DNA from: Anaeromassilibacillus senegalensis
GTDB taxonomy: Bacteria; Bacillota; Clostridia; Oscillospirales; Acutalibacteraceae
DNA length: 64,000 bases
Reading direction: 5' to 3'
NCBI RefSeq assembly: GCF_001261775.1
Contig: NZ_LN868538.1
Location: 868,001-932,000 of the forward strand
Shown: one piece after another, positions 1-6,412 of the stretch
Layout of the letters: the number at the start of each line of letters is the position of its first letter
Position numbering within the stretch: position 1 is the stretch's first letter
Translations under genes and position numbers: made by a program
Notes under the pieces: generated by a model
What the model saw: the letters and a program-made list of their open reading frames with translations, nothing else
The model's database searches: none
What the model was told of the DNA's origin: nothing

Positions 1-387
1 GTTCACGCCCACCACCACGATGCTCATTTTTTCATAGTAATCGGGCGGCAGCGCGCTTTCCAGCGCGGAAACCATGCTGTACTGTGTGTACGACGCGGAG
101 GCTGACGTCCGGTCGCTGCTGGTCAGGTAGCTGCGGAACGCCCAGCTGTTCTTGATGGCCCCCATGATGTTGACCACCTCGTCGTTAAAGCCGCTCATGT
201 TCTCTGAAATCTGCCCGATGATCTGGGAGCTGGACTGCGTAAACGTATCCACGTATACGCTCTCCGACGCGCGGATAGAAATACTGAGCGTCAGCGCGGC
301 GACGCAGATGACGCTCAGCAATACAACCGATACAATTTTAATAAACAGACTGTTGGCATGCAGCCTGCCCTTCCAGCTCTTTTTCAT
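1..387 (-). CDS. Sensor kinase of a two-component system (N-terminal part only)
   Basis: The first 129 residues are visible; the gene runs off the left edge. A basic N-terminus (MKKSWKGRLHANSLF) precedes one hydrophobic segment at about residues 15-38, followed by an extracellular region. This is the layout of YesM-type sensor histidine kinases, but the kinase domain is outside the window, so the call rests on context. Its ATG (387-385) overlaps the stop codon of the response regulator gene (386-384) as ATGA, which implies translational coupling and a shared transcript. It probably senses an extracellular sugar or peptide, as is usual for YesM/YesN pairs; the ligand cannot be read from the sequence. 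Confidence 0.7.
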   Translation of the reverse strand, partial: MKKSWKGRLHANSLFIKIVSVVLLSVICVAALTLSISIRASESVYVDTFTQSSSQIIGQISENMSGFNDEVVNIMGAIKNSWAFRSYLTSSDRTSASASYTQYSMVSALESALPPDYYEKMSIVVVGVN

Positions 388-1946
388 ATCCGACCGCCTC
401 CCGACGCCGCACCGTACTGCTTGCGGAACTGGCTGGGCGTTTTCCCCGTGAACTTTTTAAACACCTTGCAGAAATAGCTGTGGTCCCCATAACCGACCAT
501 GCCGCACACCTCGGAAACAGGGATGTCCTCCTTGCGCAGGAGTTCCTCCGCCCGGCGGATGCGCTCGCGGTTCAGGTATTCGCTGAAGCCCTCTCGGTTG
601 TGCTGGGCAAAATAGGAGGACAAATAGGAATAATTAAAATTAAATTTCTTTGCCAGCACATTGAGCGTGAGCGGCTCCGCGTAATGCTCCGCCACATAAT
701 CGAGGATTTCCTGCATGGTCTGGTGTTCCGACCGGAGCGCGTATTTCTCGACGAGCGCCGCAAAGTCCGCGCGGATCATCTCAAATGCTACTGTAAGGTC
801 CTCCGCGTACCGGGCCTCGCTGACGCGTATGAAGCAGTCCCGTTTCAGATGGCCGATCCCCTCCGGGTCGAGCCCCTGCTCCTCCCAGGCCGACAGGATC
901 TGGTACAGCGCGTCCTGCAAGAGGGATTTCAGCTCAAATTCGCCCGGCGCGCGCCGTTTCCGCGCCTCCTGCACATAGTCGCAGAGCCGGTCCACCGCCT
1001 CCCGGTACTGCTGGCCGCGCACCTCGGCGGTAAATTTTGCCGCATCGAACACCGGCGCATCCCCCGTATTTTCAAACGATTCCGCCGCAAGGACCGCCGC
1101 CTCCCGGTCGTAAAACCGCTGGCGGGTATAGGCGGCAAAATGCTGCTGATAGATTTCTTTCAAATGGTTTAGGCCGGAAAACTCCCGGCTGTATACATAA
1201 AACGCCTTGGGCGTCCTGGATTTAAGCGAAGCAGCCATCCGTTTGACCCGCTCGGTCAGCGCGCGGTACGGCTCCGCCGTGTAGTTGACGACCAAAAGCA
1301 GCAACTTTTGATCCACTACGACGGTTTTCGCAGCCACGCCGGGCAAAAACTCCTCCGCGGCGGCGGCCAGAAGCGCATTTTGCTGCGCCAGGTTCGCCGT
1401 ATTGCCCAGCGCGTAGGGGACGTGCATGCCGACCAGAAAAAAGCGTGGATAGGGAAAAAAGCCGCGAAGCCCTTCCATCGCCTCTTCCACTCCAAACCCG
1501 GAGAGCAGCTGGTTCATCTGCGTCTCCAGCGAATCGCCGCCCCCTTTGGACAGTACGAAACTGGGAATCTGCGACGCGGCCTTTTTCAGTGTATTCAAAA
1601 GGTCCTGCGGATTCAGCGTCGGCTTTAATATGTAATCCACCGCGCCATGCTGGAACGTGGATTTGACGTAGGTAAAATCGCTGAAACCGCTCAGCACAAT
1701 CACACGGACGTCCGGATACCGCGCCCAGAGCTCCTTGGTGAAGGCGATCCCGTCCATCACGGGCATCACAACATCTGTCAGCACGATGTGGGGATGAAAT
1801 TCCTCCACCAGCTTCAGGCCTTCCTGCCCGTTTGTCGCCTCTCCCACCACTTTGAAGCCCTCCCGCTCCCAGTTGATCAGGTGCTTGATCCCCTGACGCG
1901 TCAGGTATTCATCCTCCACAATGAGGATGCGGCAGTATTCGCTCAT
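384..1946 (-). CDS. YesN/AraC-type response regulator
   Basis: The 520-residue protein starts with a CheY-like receiver domain (about residues 6-122; phosphoacceptor Asp in VLTDVVMPVMDG near residue 57). A long middle region of unknown fold follows, and the C-terminus is an AraC-type double helix-turn-helix (about 412-512, with SYLSSYFAQ and VGYGDHSYFCKVFKKFTG). The length matches YesN-type regulators, which act with YesM sensor kinases to control carbohydrate uptake and breakdown genes. The start is preceded by GGGAGGG at a good distance. The kinase gene is coupled downstream. Its leader contains the hairpin repeats at 2034-2330, so repeat-mediated control of this operon is possible (inference). 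Confidence 0.92.
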   Translation of the reverse strand: MSEYCRILIVEDEYLTRQGIKHLINWEREGFKVVGEATNGQEGLKLVEEFHPHIVLTDVVMPVMDGIAFTKELWARYPDVRVIVLSGFSDFTYVKSTFQHGAVDYILKPTLNPQDLLNTLKKAASQIPSFVLSKGGGDSLETQMNQLLSGFGVEEAMEGLRGFFPYPRFFLVGMHVPYALGNTANLAQQNALLAAAAEEFLPGVAAKTVVVDQKLLLLVVNYTAEPYRALTERVKRMAASLKSRTPKAFYVYSREFSGLNHLKEIYQQHFAAYTRQRFYDREAAVLAAESFENTGDAPVFDAAKFTAEVRGQQYREAVDRLCDYVQEARKRRAPGEFELKSLLQDALYQILSAWEEQGLDPEGIGHLKRDCFIRVSEARYAEDLTVAFEMIRADFAALVEKYALRSEHQTMQEILDYVAEHYAEPLTLNVLAKKFNFNYSYLSSYFAQHNREGFSEYLNRERIRRAEELLRKEDIPVSEVCGMVGYGDHSYFCKVFKKFTGKTPSQFRKQYGAASGGGRI

Positions 1947-2033
1947 CGCATTCTTCCCTCCCAGCCATCTCTTACCTTATTTCTATGTATATCGTAAAGA
2001 GGCAAAGTCCTTATCACAACGGTGCAATACTCC

Positions 2034-2330
2034 CGACGCCGGAAGCTCCGCTTCCCGTCACGCCGTGAGGGTATTCCATCATGCCCGCCAATCCGCGCGG
2101 TTCATTTCATCCTGCTGTTTGAAAGCATTTTCCCCGCCGGCATGATTCAATGTTCTCTCAGGCGTCAAAATCTCTGATTTTGGTCACTCCGTGAGGATAT
2201 TCCATCATGCCCGCCAATCCGCGCGGTTCATTTCACCCTGCTGTTTGAAAGCATTTTCCTCGCCGGCATGATTCCATGTTCTCTCAGGCGCAAAATCTCT
2301 GATTTTGGTCACGCCGTGAGGTTATTATAC
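2034..2330 (-). repeat. Hairpin repeat array (family A), three copies in the leader of the response regulator operon
   Basis: Three related units start near 2034, 2148 and 2274 (spacings 114 and 126 bases). Each has outer arms of the GGCGT/ACGCC type around an inner stem. In the first unit the inner stem is GGAAGC/GCTTCC; in the other two it is AAAATC/GATTTT. The arms changed together, which argues for selection on pairing. Spacers between units share a block ending in GCCGGCATGATTC. A related array lies at 40895-41441. This repeat fills most of the gene-free stretch 1947-2470; I see no gene there. Confidence 0.85.
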
Positions 2331-2352
2331 CGTATTTTCGACGCAGCAACAA
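2324..2352 (-). promoter_or_regulatory. Candidate promoter fused to the end of the repeat array
   Basis: Read on the minus strand, TTGTTG (2352-2347), a 17-base spacer and TATAAT (2329-2324) form a good sigma-A-type promoter pointing towards the response regulator gene. The -10 box is the last part of the repeat itself. Transcription from here would place the repeat units in the 5' leader of about 370 bases. Sequence match only. Confidence 0.5.
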
Positions 2353-2470
2353 CGTGGTGTGAAAAGATTTTGCCGCATTCTGACGAAAAAGCGCCCCCGG
2401 CGGACAGGCCGCCAGGCGCGCTTTCCCTTTTATTCCGCTGTTTTGTCGATGGTTATGCAAAGCTTCCTGT

Positions 2471-2947
2471 TTAGAAGTTAAACTCGTGTTCCCAATCGAA
2501 GTCCCCACTGCTCTCCACATTTTTCGGCCAGTGTGCACACCAATCCGGCACGCCGGGGGCTTCCACCCGGTCGACGCTCGGCGTATACGGTTTGATATCC
2601 AGCACGGGGCTCCCGTTATCCGCGTCGATATACGCCAGCGCAAGCCTGCCGTTCTCCACATCCAATCCGGTGATGCAGACGCAGGACAGCGCGATGGGGT
2701 TTGGCCGCTCCGGTGAACGTGTGGCAAAGATGCCCAGCGTTTCCGGTGCGTTTGTATAGGGCTTTTGCTCCGTCCGTTTTCCCCGCGCCGCCGCATTGTC
2801 ACAGCCGGAAAACCACCAGAGAATATTGCAGTGGGAAAATCCCTCCAACCCGGTCATCGCCTTGCGATAGGCCGGCTCCAATTGCACATAGAACCCTGCC
2901 GCACCCGCGCGGATCACACCGATCTGCTTAACTGTAAATCCATCCAT
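2471..2947 (-). CDS. trmO: tRNA (N6-threonylcarbamoyladenosine37-N6) methyltransferase, TrmO/TsaA family
   Basis: The 158-residue protein carries the family signature GIFATRSPERPNPIALS (about residues 72-88), seen in TrmO (YaeB/TsaA, UPF0066). These enzymes use S-adenosylmethionine to methylate t6A37 in tRNA(Thr). The length fits a single beta-barrel domain without the extra C-terminal domain of the E. coli protein. The start is preceded by GAGGAG, and a promoter is visible upstream. It appears monocistronic. The t6A-forming enzyme TsaD is encoded at 19918, so both steps of the modification are represented in the window. The exact residue modified is inferred from the family. Confidence 0.88.
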   Translation of the reverse strand: MDGFTVKQIGVIRAGAAGFYVQLEPAYRKAMTGLEGFSHCNILWWFSGCDNAAARGKRTEQKPYTNAPETLGIFATRSPERPNPIALSCVCITGLDVENGRLALAYIDADNGSPVLDIKPYTPSVDRVEAPGVPDWCAHWPKNVESSGDFDWEHEFNF

Positions 2948-2992
2948 AAGAATCTCCTCGCTTTGATTTGATTTTTACGGTACCGTACCTCC

Positions 2993-3020
2993 AGTATAGC
3001 AGGTATCGCTGATACTACAA
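2993..3020 (-). promoter_or_regulatory. Promoter of trmO
   Basis: On the minus strand TTGTAG (3020-3015), a 16-base spacer and TATACT (2998-2993) lie about 45 bases upstream of the trmO start. A GTACGGTACCGTA palindrome follows between promoter and ribosome binding site; its role is unknown. Confidence 0.5.
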
Positions 3021-3033
3021 GCCCCTTTTTCAC

Positions 3034-3711
3034 TCATGACCGTGTTGGCATCTCAAAGCCTTCCAGCGCCCGGTTCAGGAACGCATTGAACGGCTGCATC
3101 GCCTCAAAGACAGACGCGGCGAATGGAATGAAATCAGCCGCCAAACATTGCTCGTCCGAAACGGGAAACTCCAGATACCAGCTTTTGTTTTTCAAATAGG
3201 CCGCCTGCGGATGCGCCGCGTCATATCCGCGCGGCACATTTTTCAGTGCGGTCCCGCCCACGGTAAAACGGTCGGTAAACGCGGGCGCGGTGATGATCTC
3301 CTGCCACTCGTCCCCGTGGGCGGCGATATACTCGCGCACCATGGCGGTCGCGTCCTTGAACATGTCCGCGAACAGCCCACCGCCCAAAAAAGACCGGCCG
3401 CCCGGTTTGATCATCAGATAATACCCGACCGGAACCGGCAGCTTGCCGCGGGGCGCGATGTGCGCCCGGAACGCCGGGTTGTACGGGGACTTATCGTGGC
3501 TGAACCGGGTGTCGCGCATCAGCTTAAAGGTCAGCTCCTTCGGCTCCACCACCGGAATGCAGTCGTCAAACTTTTTCAGCTCCAGCATCAGGACCTGGAG
3601 CAGCTCTTCAAACGCCCGGCAGGCCCCCTGGTACTCCGGTTTGTGCGCGTGGAACCAGTCCCGGTTGTTGTTTTGTTCCAGCTCCGTCAGGTAGGTCAAT
3701 ATCTTATTCAT
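3034..3711 (-). CDS. DUF2461 (TIGR02453) family protein
   Basis: The 225-residue protein begins MNKILTYLTELEQNNNRDWF and contains DTRFSHDKSPYNPAFRAHI and PVGYYLMIKPGGRSFLGGG, the conserved blocks of the DUF2461 family. Its biochemical function is not known. I chose ATG 3711 rather than an in-frame ATG five codons upstream because GGAGG sits six bases before it. This makes it overlap the 3' end of the ECF sigma gene by 8 bases, so the two are translationally coupled and probably act in the same process. No signal peptide or membrane segment is visible. Confidence 0.85.
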   Translation of the reverse strand: MNKILTYLTELEQNNNRDWFHAHKPEYQGACRAFEELLQVLMLELKKFDDCIPVVEPKELTFKLMRDTRFSHDKSPYNPAFRAHIAPRGKLPVPVGYYLMIKPGGRSFLGGGLFADMFKDATAMVREYIAAHGDEWQEIITAPAFTDRFTVGGTALKNVPRGYDAAHPQAAYLKNKSWYLEFPVSDEQCLAADFIPFAASVFEAMQPFNAFLNRALEGFEMPTRS

Positions 3712-4543
3712 GCAGCACCTCCGCAAAACTTTTGGAGGCCATCAGTTCCCGCATGCGCGCGGCAGCCTCCTCCGGGCAGCGATAGGCGGGGAAATCCGCA
3801 AAAATCTGCGAAAGCCCGTCAATCTCCTCCATTGCGTCCGTAAAGGAGCAAATGGCGTCGTATCCGCACGCGTCCAGCTTCTGAAATTCCAGGCAGTCGG
3901 GCCGGATGCGATGGCTGGCAATCGCATAATGAATGCGCTTCCGGCAGTCGCACATGCCGGTGCCGCTCAATCCGCAGTATTCCGCCAGGAACGCCGCCAT
4001 CCGCTTGCGGATGCGGGACAGCCGCTGGCGGTAGGCCTCCGGGGTGATCTCCAGGATTTCGGCGGCGGCCTGGCTGTTCAGCCGGAACATCGTGCCCAGG
4101 ATGAAGATACAGCGGCTTTCCGCGTCCAGGCACTGGAGCATCACATTGGTGCAGGAGAGCTTCAGCTCCCGCTCCAAAAGGGCCTCGTCCACCCCGCCGC
4201 TCAGATCCGGAACGTCCTTTTCCCGTCCGGACGCGATATCCGCGCCGTACGCCTCAAAGCTCAGCGGGCGCTGGGCAAACATATGCTTGCGGTAATCCCG
4301 CAGATGGTTGACCGCGATGCGGAACGCCCAGGTGGACAGGCTGCTGTCTCCGCGGAAGGCGGACAGCCGCGTCATCACCTTGATCAAAATTTCCTGCGCA
4401 GCGTCCTCCGCATCCGGCACTGTCCCCAGCATCCGCAGGGACAGGTTGAACGCCATATCCTGTATGCCGGACAGGATGCTTTCCAGCGCCTTCTGGTCGC
4501 CGGACAGGGCTTTTTCAATGATTTCTTTTTCCGTTTGTTGCAT
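3704..4543 (-). CDS. ECF-type RNA polymerase sigma factor with cysteine-containing C-terminal extension
   Basis: From ATG 4543 (AGGAGGTG just upstream) the protein has 279 residues, long for an ECF sigma. Region 2 is clear (DAEDAAQEILIKVMTRLSAF, then STWAFRIAVNHLRDYRK), and region 4 contains a helix-turn-helix (SQAAAEILEITPEAYRQRLS). About 90 further residues follow, with CGLSGTGMCDCRKR and a second Cys near RPDC, a possible metal or redox site. The reading frame is open for 55 more codons upstream, but the ribosome binding site favours the internal ATG. No anti-sigma gene is adjacent, so the extension may provide the control (inference). The DUF2461 gene follows in overlap. Confidence 0.85.
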   Translation of the reverse strand: MQQTEKEIIEKALSGDQKALESILSGIQDMAFNLSLRMLGTVPDAEDAAQEILIKVMTRLSAFRGDSSLSTWAFRIAVNHLRDYRKHMFAQRPLSFEAYGADIASGREKDVPDLSGGVDEALLERELKLSCTNVMLQCLDAESRCIFILGTMFRLNSQAAAEILEITPEAYRQRLSRIRKRMAAFLAEYCGLSGTGMCDCRKRIHYAIASHRIRPDCLEFQKLDACGYDAICSFTDAMEEIDGLSQIFADFPAYRCPEEAAARMRELMASKSFAEVLHE

Positions 4544-4794
4544 TTTTTTCGACACCTCCTGTACGGTTAGACGCCAAAAGGGACGCCATGTGACAGCTTT
4601 CTTTTCTTTTTTAAGAATACCACGAAACGGGGGCAAATGCGAGCCGGACCGCTTGCCTGTTTCTTCCAAATGCCGTATGATACATTCATAAAATGAGCAG
4701 TCCGGCAAATCCTATGAAAAACGGGCACAGCAAAAAAGGTCGAGAAACGCTCTCCGGTAAACTGGTATGATAGCAACACAGGGAGGTGAACCAC

Positions 4795-5670
4795 TTGCAG
4801 GAACAGATGGAGGCCGTCCAGCGGATGCAGGACTACATTGACGCCCATCTGGGCGAGACGATCACGCTGGCGGATCTGGCGCGCGCGTCGTATTATTCCC
4901 CATGGTATTCTTATCGATTATTTATACAATGGGTTAATCTCAGCCCGGCAGATTACATCCGGCGGCTGCGGCTGTCCCGGTCCGTGCTCAAGCTGCGGGA
5001 CGAACGCTGCAAAATCGCGGATGTAGCTTTTGAGCTGGGCTTTGGCAGCGTGGACGGATACCAGCGCGCGTTCTACCGGGAATTCGGCTGTAACCCCCGC
5101 GAATACGCCACCGGCCCCGTGCCCCTGTACCTGTTCACTCCCTACGGCGTCAAATACCGAGAGGACAGAAAGAAGGAGAAGCATATGGAAAACACAAAGA
5201 ACATTTTCATCCAGCCCGTGGAGAAGCCCGCCCGCAAAGCGCTCATCAAACGGGGCGTCAAAGCCGCCGACTATTTTGCCTACTGCGAAGAGGTGGGCTG
5301 CGACGTTTGGGGCCTGCTGACCAGTATCAAATCCATCAGCGGCGAGCCGGTCTCGCTCTGGCTGCCAAAATCGTACATCAAGCCCGGCACCTCCGAATAT
5401 GTGCAGGGCGTGGAGCTCCCGCTCGACTATGACGGTCCCATTCCCGAAGGGTTCGACCTGATCGAGCTGCCCGCGTGCACCTACCTGATGTTCCAGGGCG
5501 AACCCTTCGCGGAGGAGGACTACGGCGAAGCCATTGAACAGGTATGGCAGGCAATCGACCGGTATGACCCTTCGGTCGTCGGTTACCAGTGGGACAAGGA
5601 AAATCCCCGCATCCAGCTGGAGCCCATCGGCACACGCGGTTACATCGAGCTGCTCGCAGTTAAAAAATAA
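4795..5670 (+). CDS. AraC-family transcriptional regulator with GyrI-like effector-binding domain
   Basis: The 291-residue protein has two AraC helix-turn-helix motifs at the N-terminus (about residues 5-108; ADVAFELGFGSVDGYQRAFYREFG is the second, split here by family consensus). A GyrI/Rob-like ligand domain fills the C-terminal half (about 130-290, ending EPIGTRGYIELLAVKK). Such proteins respond to small amphipathic compounds. GGGAGGTG at 4781-4788 fits a TTG start at 4795; the in-frame GTG at 4786 lies inside that Shine-Dalgarno sequence and is unlikely. The gene is divergent from the ECF sigma gene. It is monocistronic and closed by a strong terminator. Target genes are unknown. Confidence 0.85.
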   Translation: MQEQMEAVQRMQDYIDAHLGETITLADLARASYYSPWYSYRLFIQWVNLSPADYIRRLRLSRSVLKLRDERCKIADVAFELGFGSVDGYQRAFYREFGCNPREYATGPVPLYLFTPYGVKYREDRKKEKHMENTKNIFIQPVEKPARKALIKRGVKAADYFAYCEEVGCDVWGLLTSIKSISGEPVSLWLPKSYIKPGTSEYVQGVELPLDYDGPIPEGFDLIELPACTYLMFQGEPFAEEDYGEAIEQVWQAIDRYDPSVVGYQWDKENPRIQLEPIGTRGYIELLAVKK

Positions 5671-5681
5671 AAGACACGCAC

Positions 5682-5714
5682 AAAAGCGGCCCCGCCGGAA
5701 CGGGGCCGCTTTTG
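5682..5714 (+). terminator. Rho-independent terminator after the AraC-type regulator
   Basis: AAAAGCGGCCCCG pairs with CGGGGCCGCTTTT across a six-base loop; a T-run is part of the right arm. Confidence 0.9.
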
Positions 5715-5775
5715 CTGTTTCCGTACCGCCTTCGATATGCTACAATGGAACAGATTTCAGAAAGGGGGCCTGTGC

Positions 5776-6330
5776 ATGGCCGTCAAAAAGATTCCAAACC
5801 TGCTGACCGGCCTGCGGTTTGGGCTGACCGTGTTATTGCTGTTCCTGCCATTCCCGGGGACGCTGTTCTTTTTTCTTTACCTTGTGTGCGGCCTGACCGA
5901 TATCTTGGACGGCTGGCTGGCCCGGCGGCTCCATGCGTCGACCGTGTTCGGCGCGCGGCTTGATTCCGCCGCGGATTTCTGCCTTGTCTGCACCATGCTG
6001 TTCCGCCTGTGGCCCCTGCTCGCACAGGCGCCAGGCGTCCTGCTTTGGGTCGCCGCCATTTCCCTTCTGCGCCTGGGCGCGGCGTGCATTGCCAGAGCCC
6101 GGTTCGGCCGCTTTGGCTGCCTGCACACCCGGGCCAATAAGCTCGCCGGCCTGCTGTTGTTCCTTTATCCGCTGTCACTTCCGTTTACCCAATCTCCGGC
6201 TGTTTTGCTGTCTCTCTGTCTGGTTGCCGCGCTGTCTGCGGCAGAAGAACTGCTGATCGAATGCACGGCGACGGAATGGGACGCCAACCGCGCAAGCATT
6301 TTTCAGCGGAATCGCCGTTCTATATTGTAA
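5776..6330 (+). CDS. CDP-alcohol phosphatidyltransferase family membrane protein
   Basis: The 184-residue protein has several membrane segments and the full active-site signature DG-x2-AR-x8-G-x3-D-x3-D, seen as DGWLARR followed by GARLDSAAD (about residues 41-64). This family transfers a phosphatidyl group from a CDP-alcohol to a second alcohol in phospholipid synthesis. The substrate cannot be assigned; it could be a phosphatidylglycerophosphate synthase paralogue or a cardiolipin-type enzyme. ATG 5776 is preferred over an ATG 13 codons upstream because AAAGGGGG lies just before it. About 80 bases separate it from the helicase gene. Confidence 0.85.
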   Translation: MAVKKIPNLLTGLRFGLTVLLLFLPFPGTLFFFLYLVCGLTDILDGWLARRLHASTVFGARLDSAADFCLVCTMLFRLWPLLAQAPGVLLWVAAISLLRLGAACIARARFGRFGCLHTRANKLAGLLLFLYPLSLPFTQSPAVLLSLCLVAALSAAEELLIECTATEWDANRASIFQRNRRSIL

Positions 6331-6412
6331 ATATTTGTCACCTGTTATACAATAAAGAATAAAGCAAGACGAATATTACGTTATGGAACAATCGCGTAAA
6401 GGAGAATGGACG

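Noticed and set aside
4741..4780. Promoter for the AraC-type gene (TATGAT near 4766)
   Set aside because: No -35 box at a suitable distance; too weak to list.
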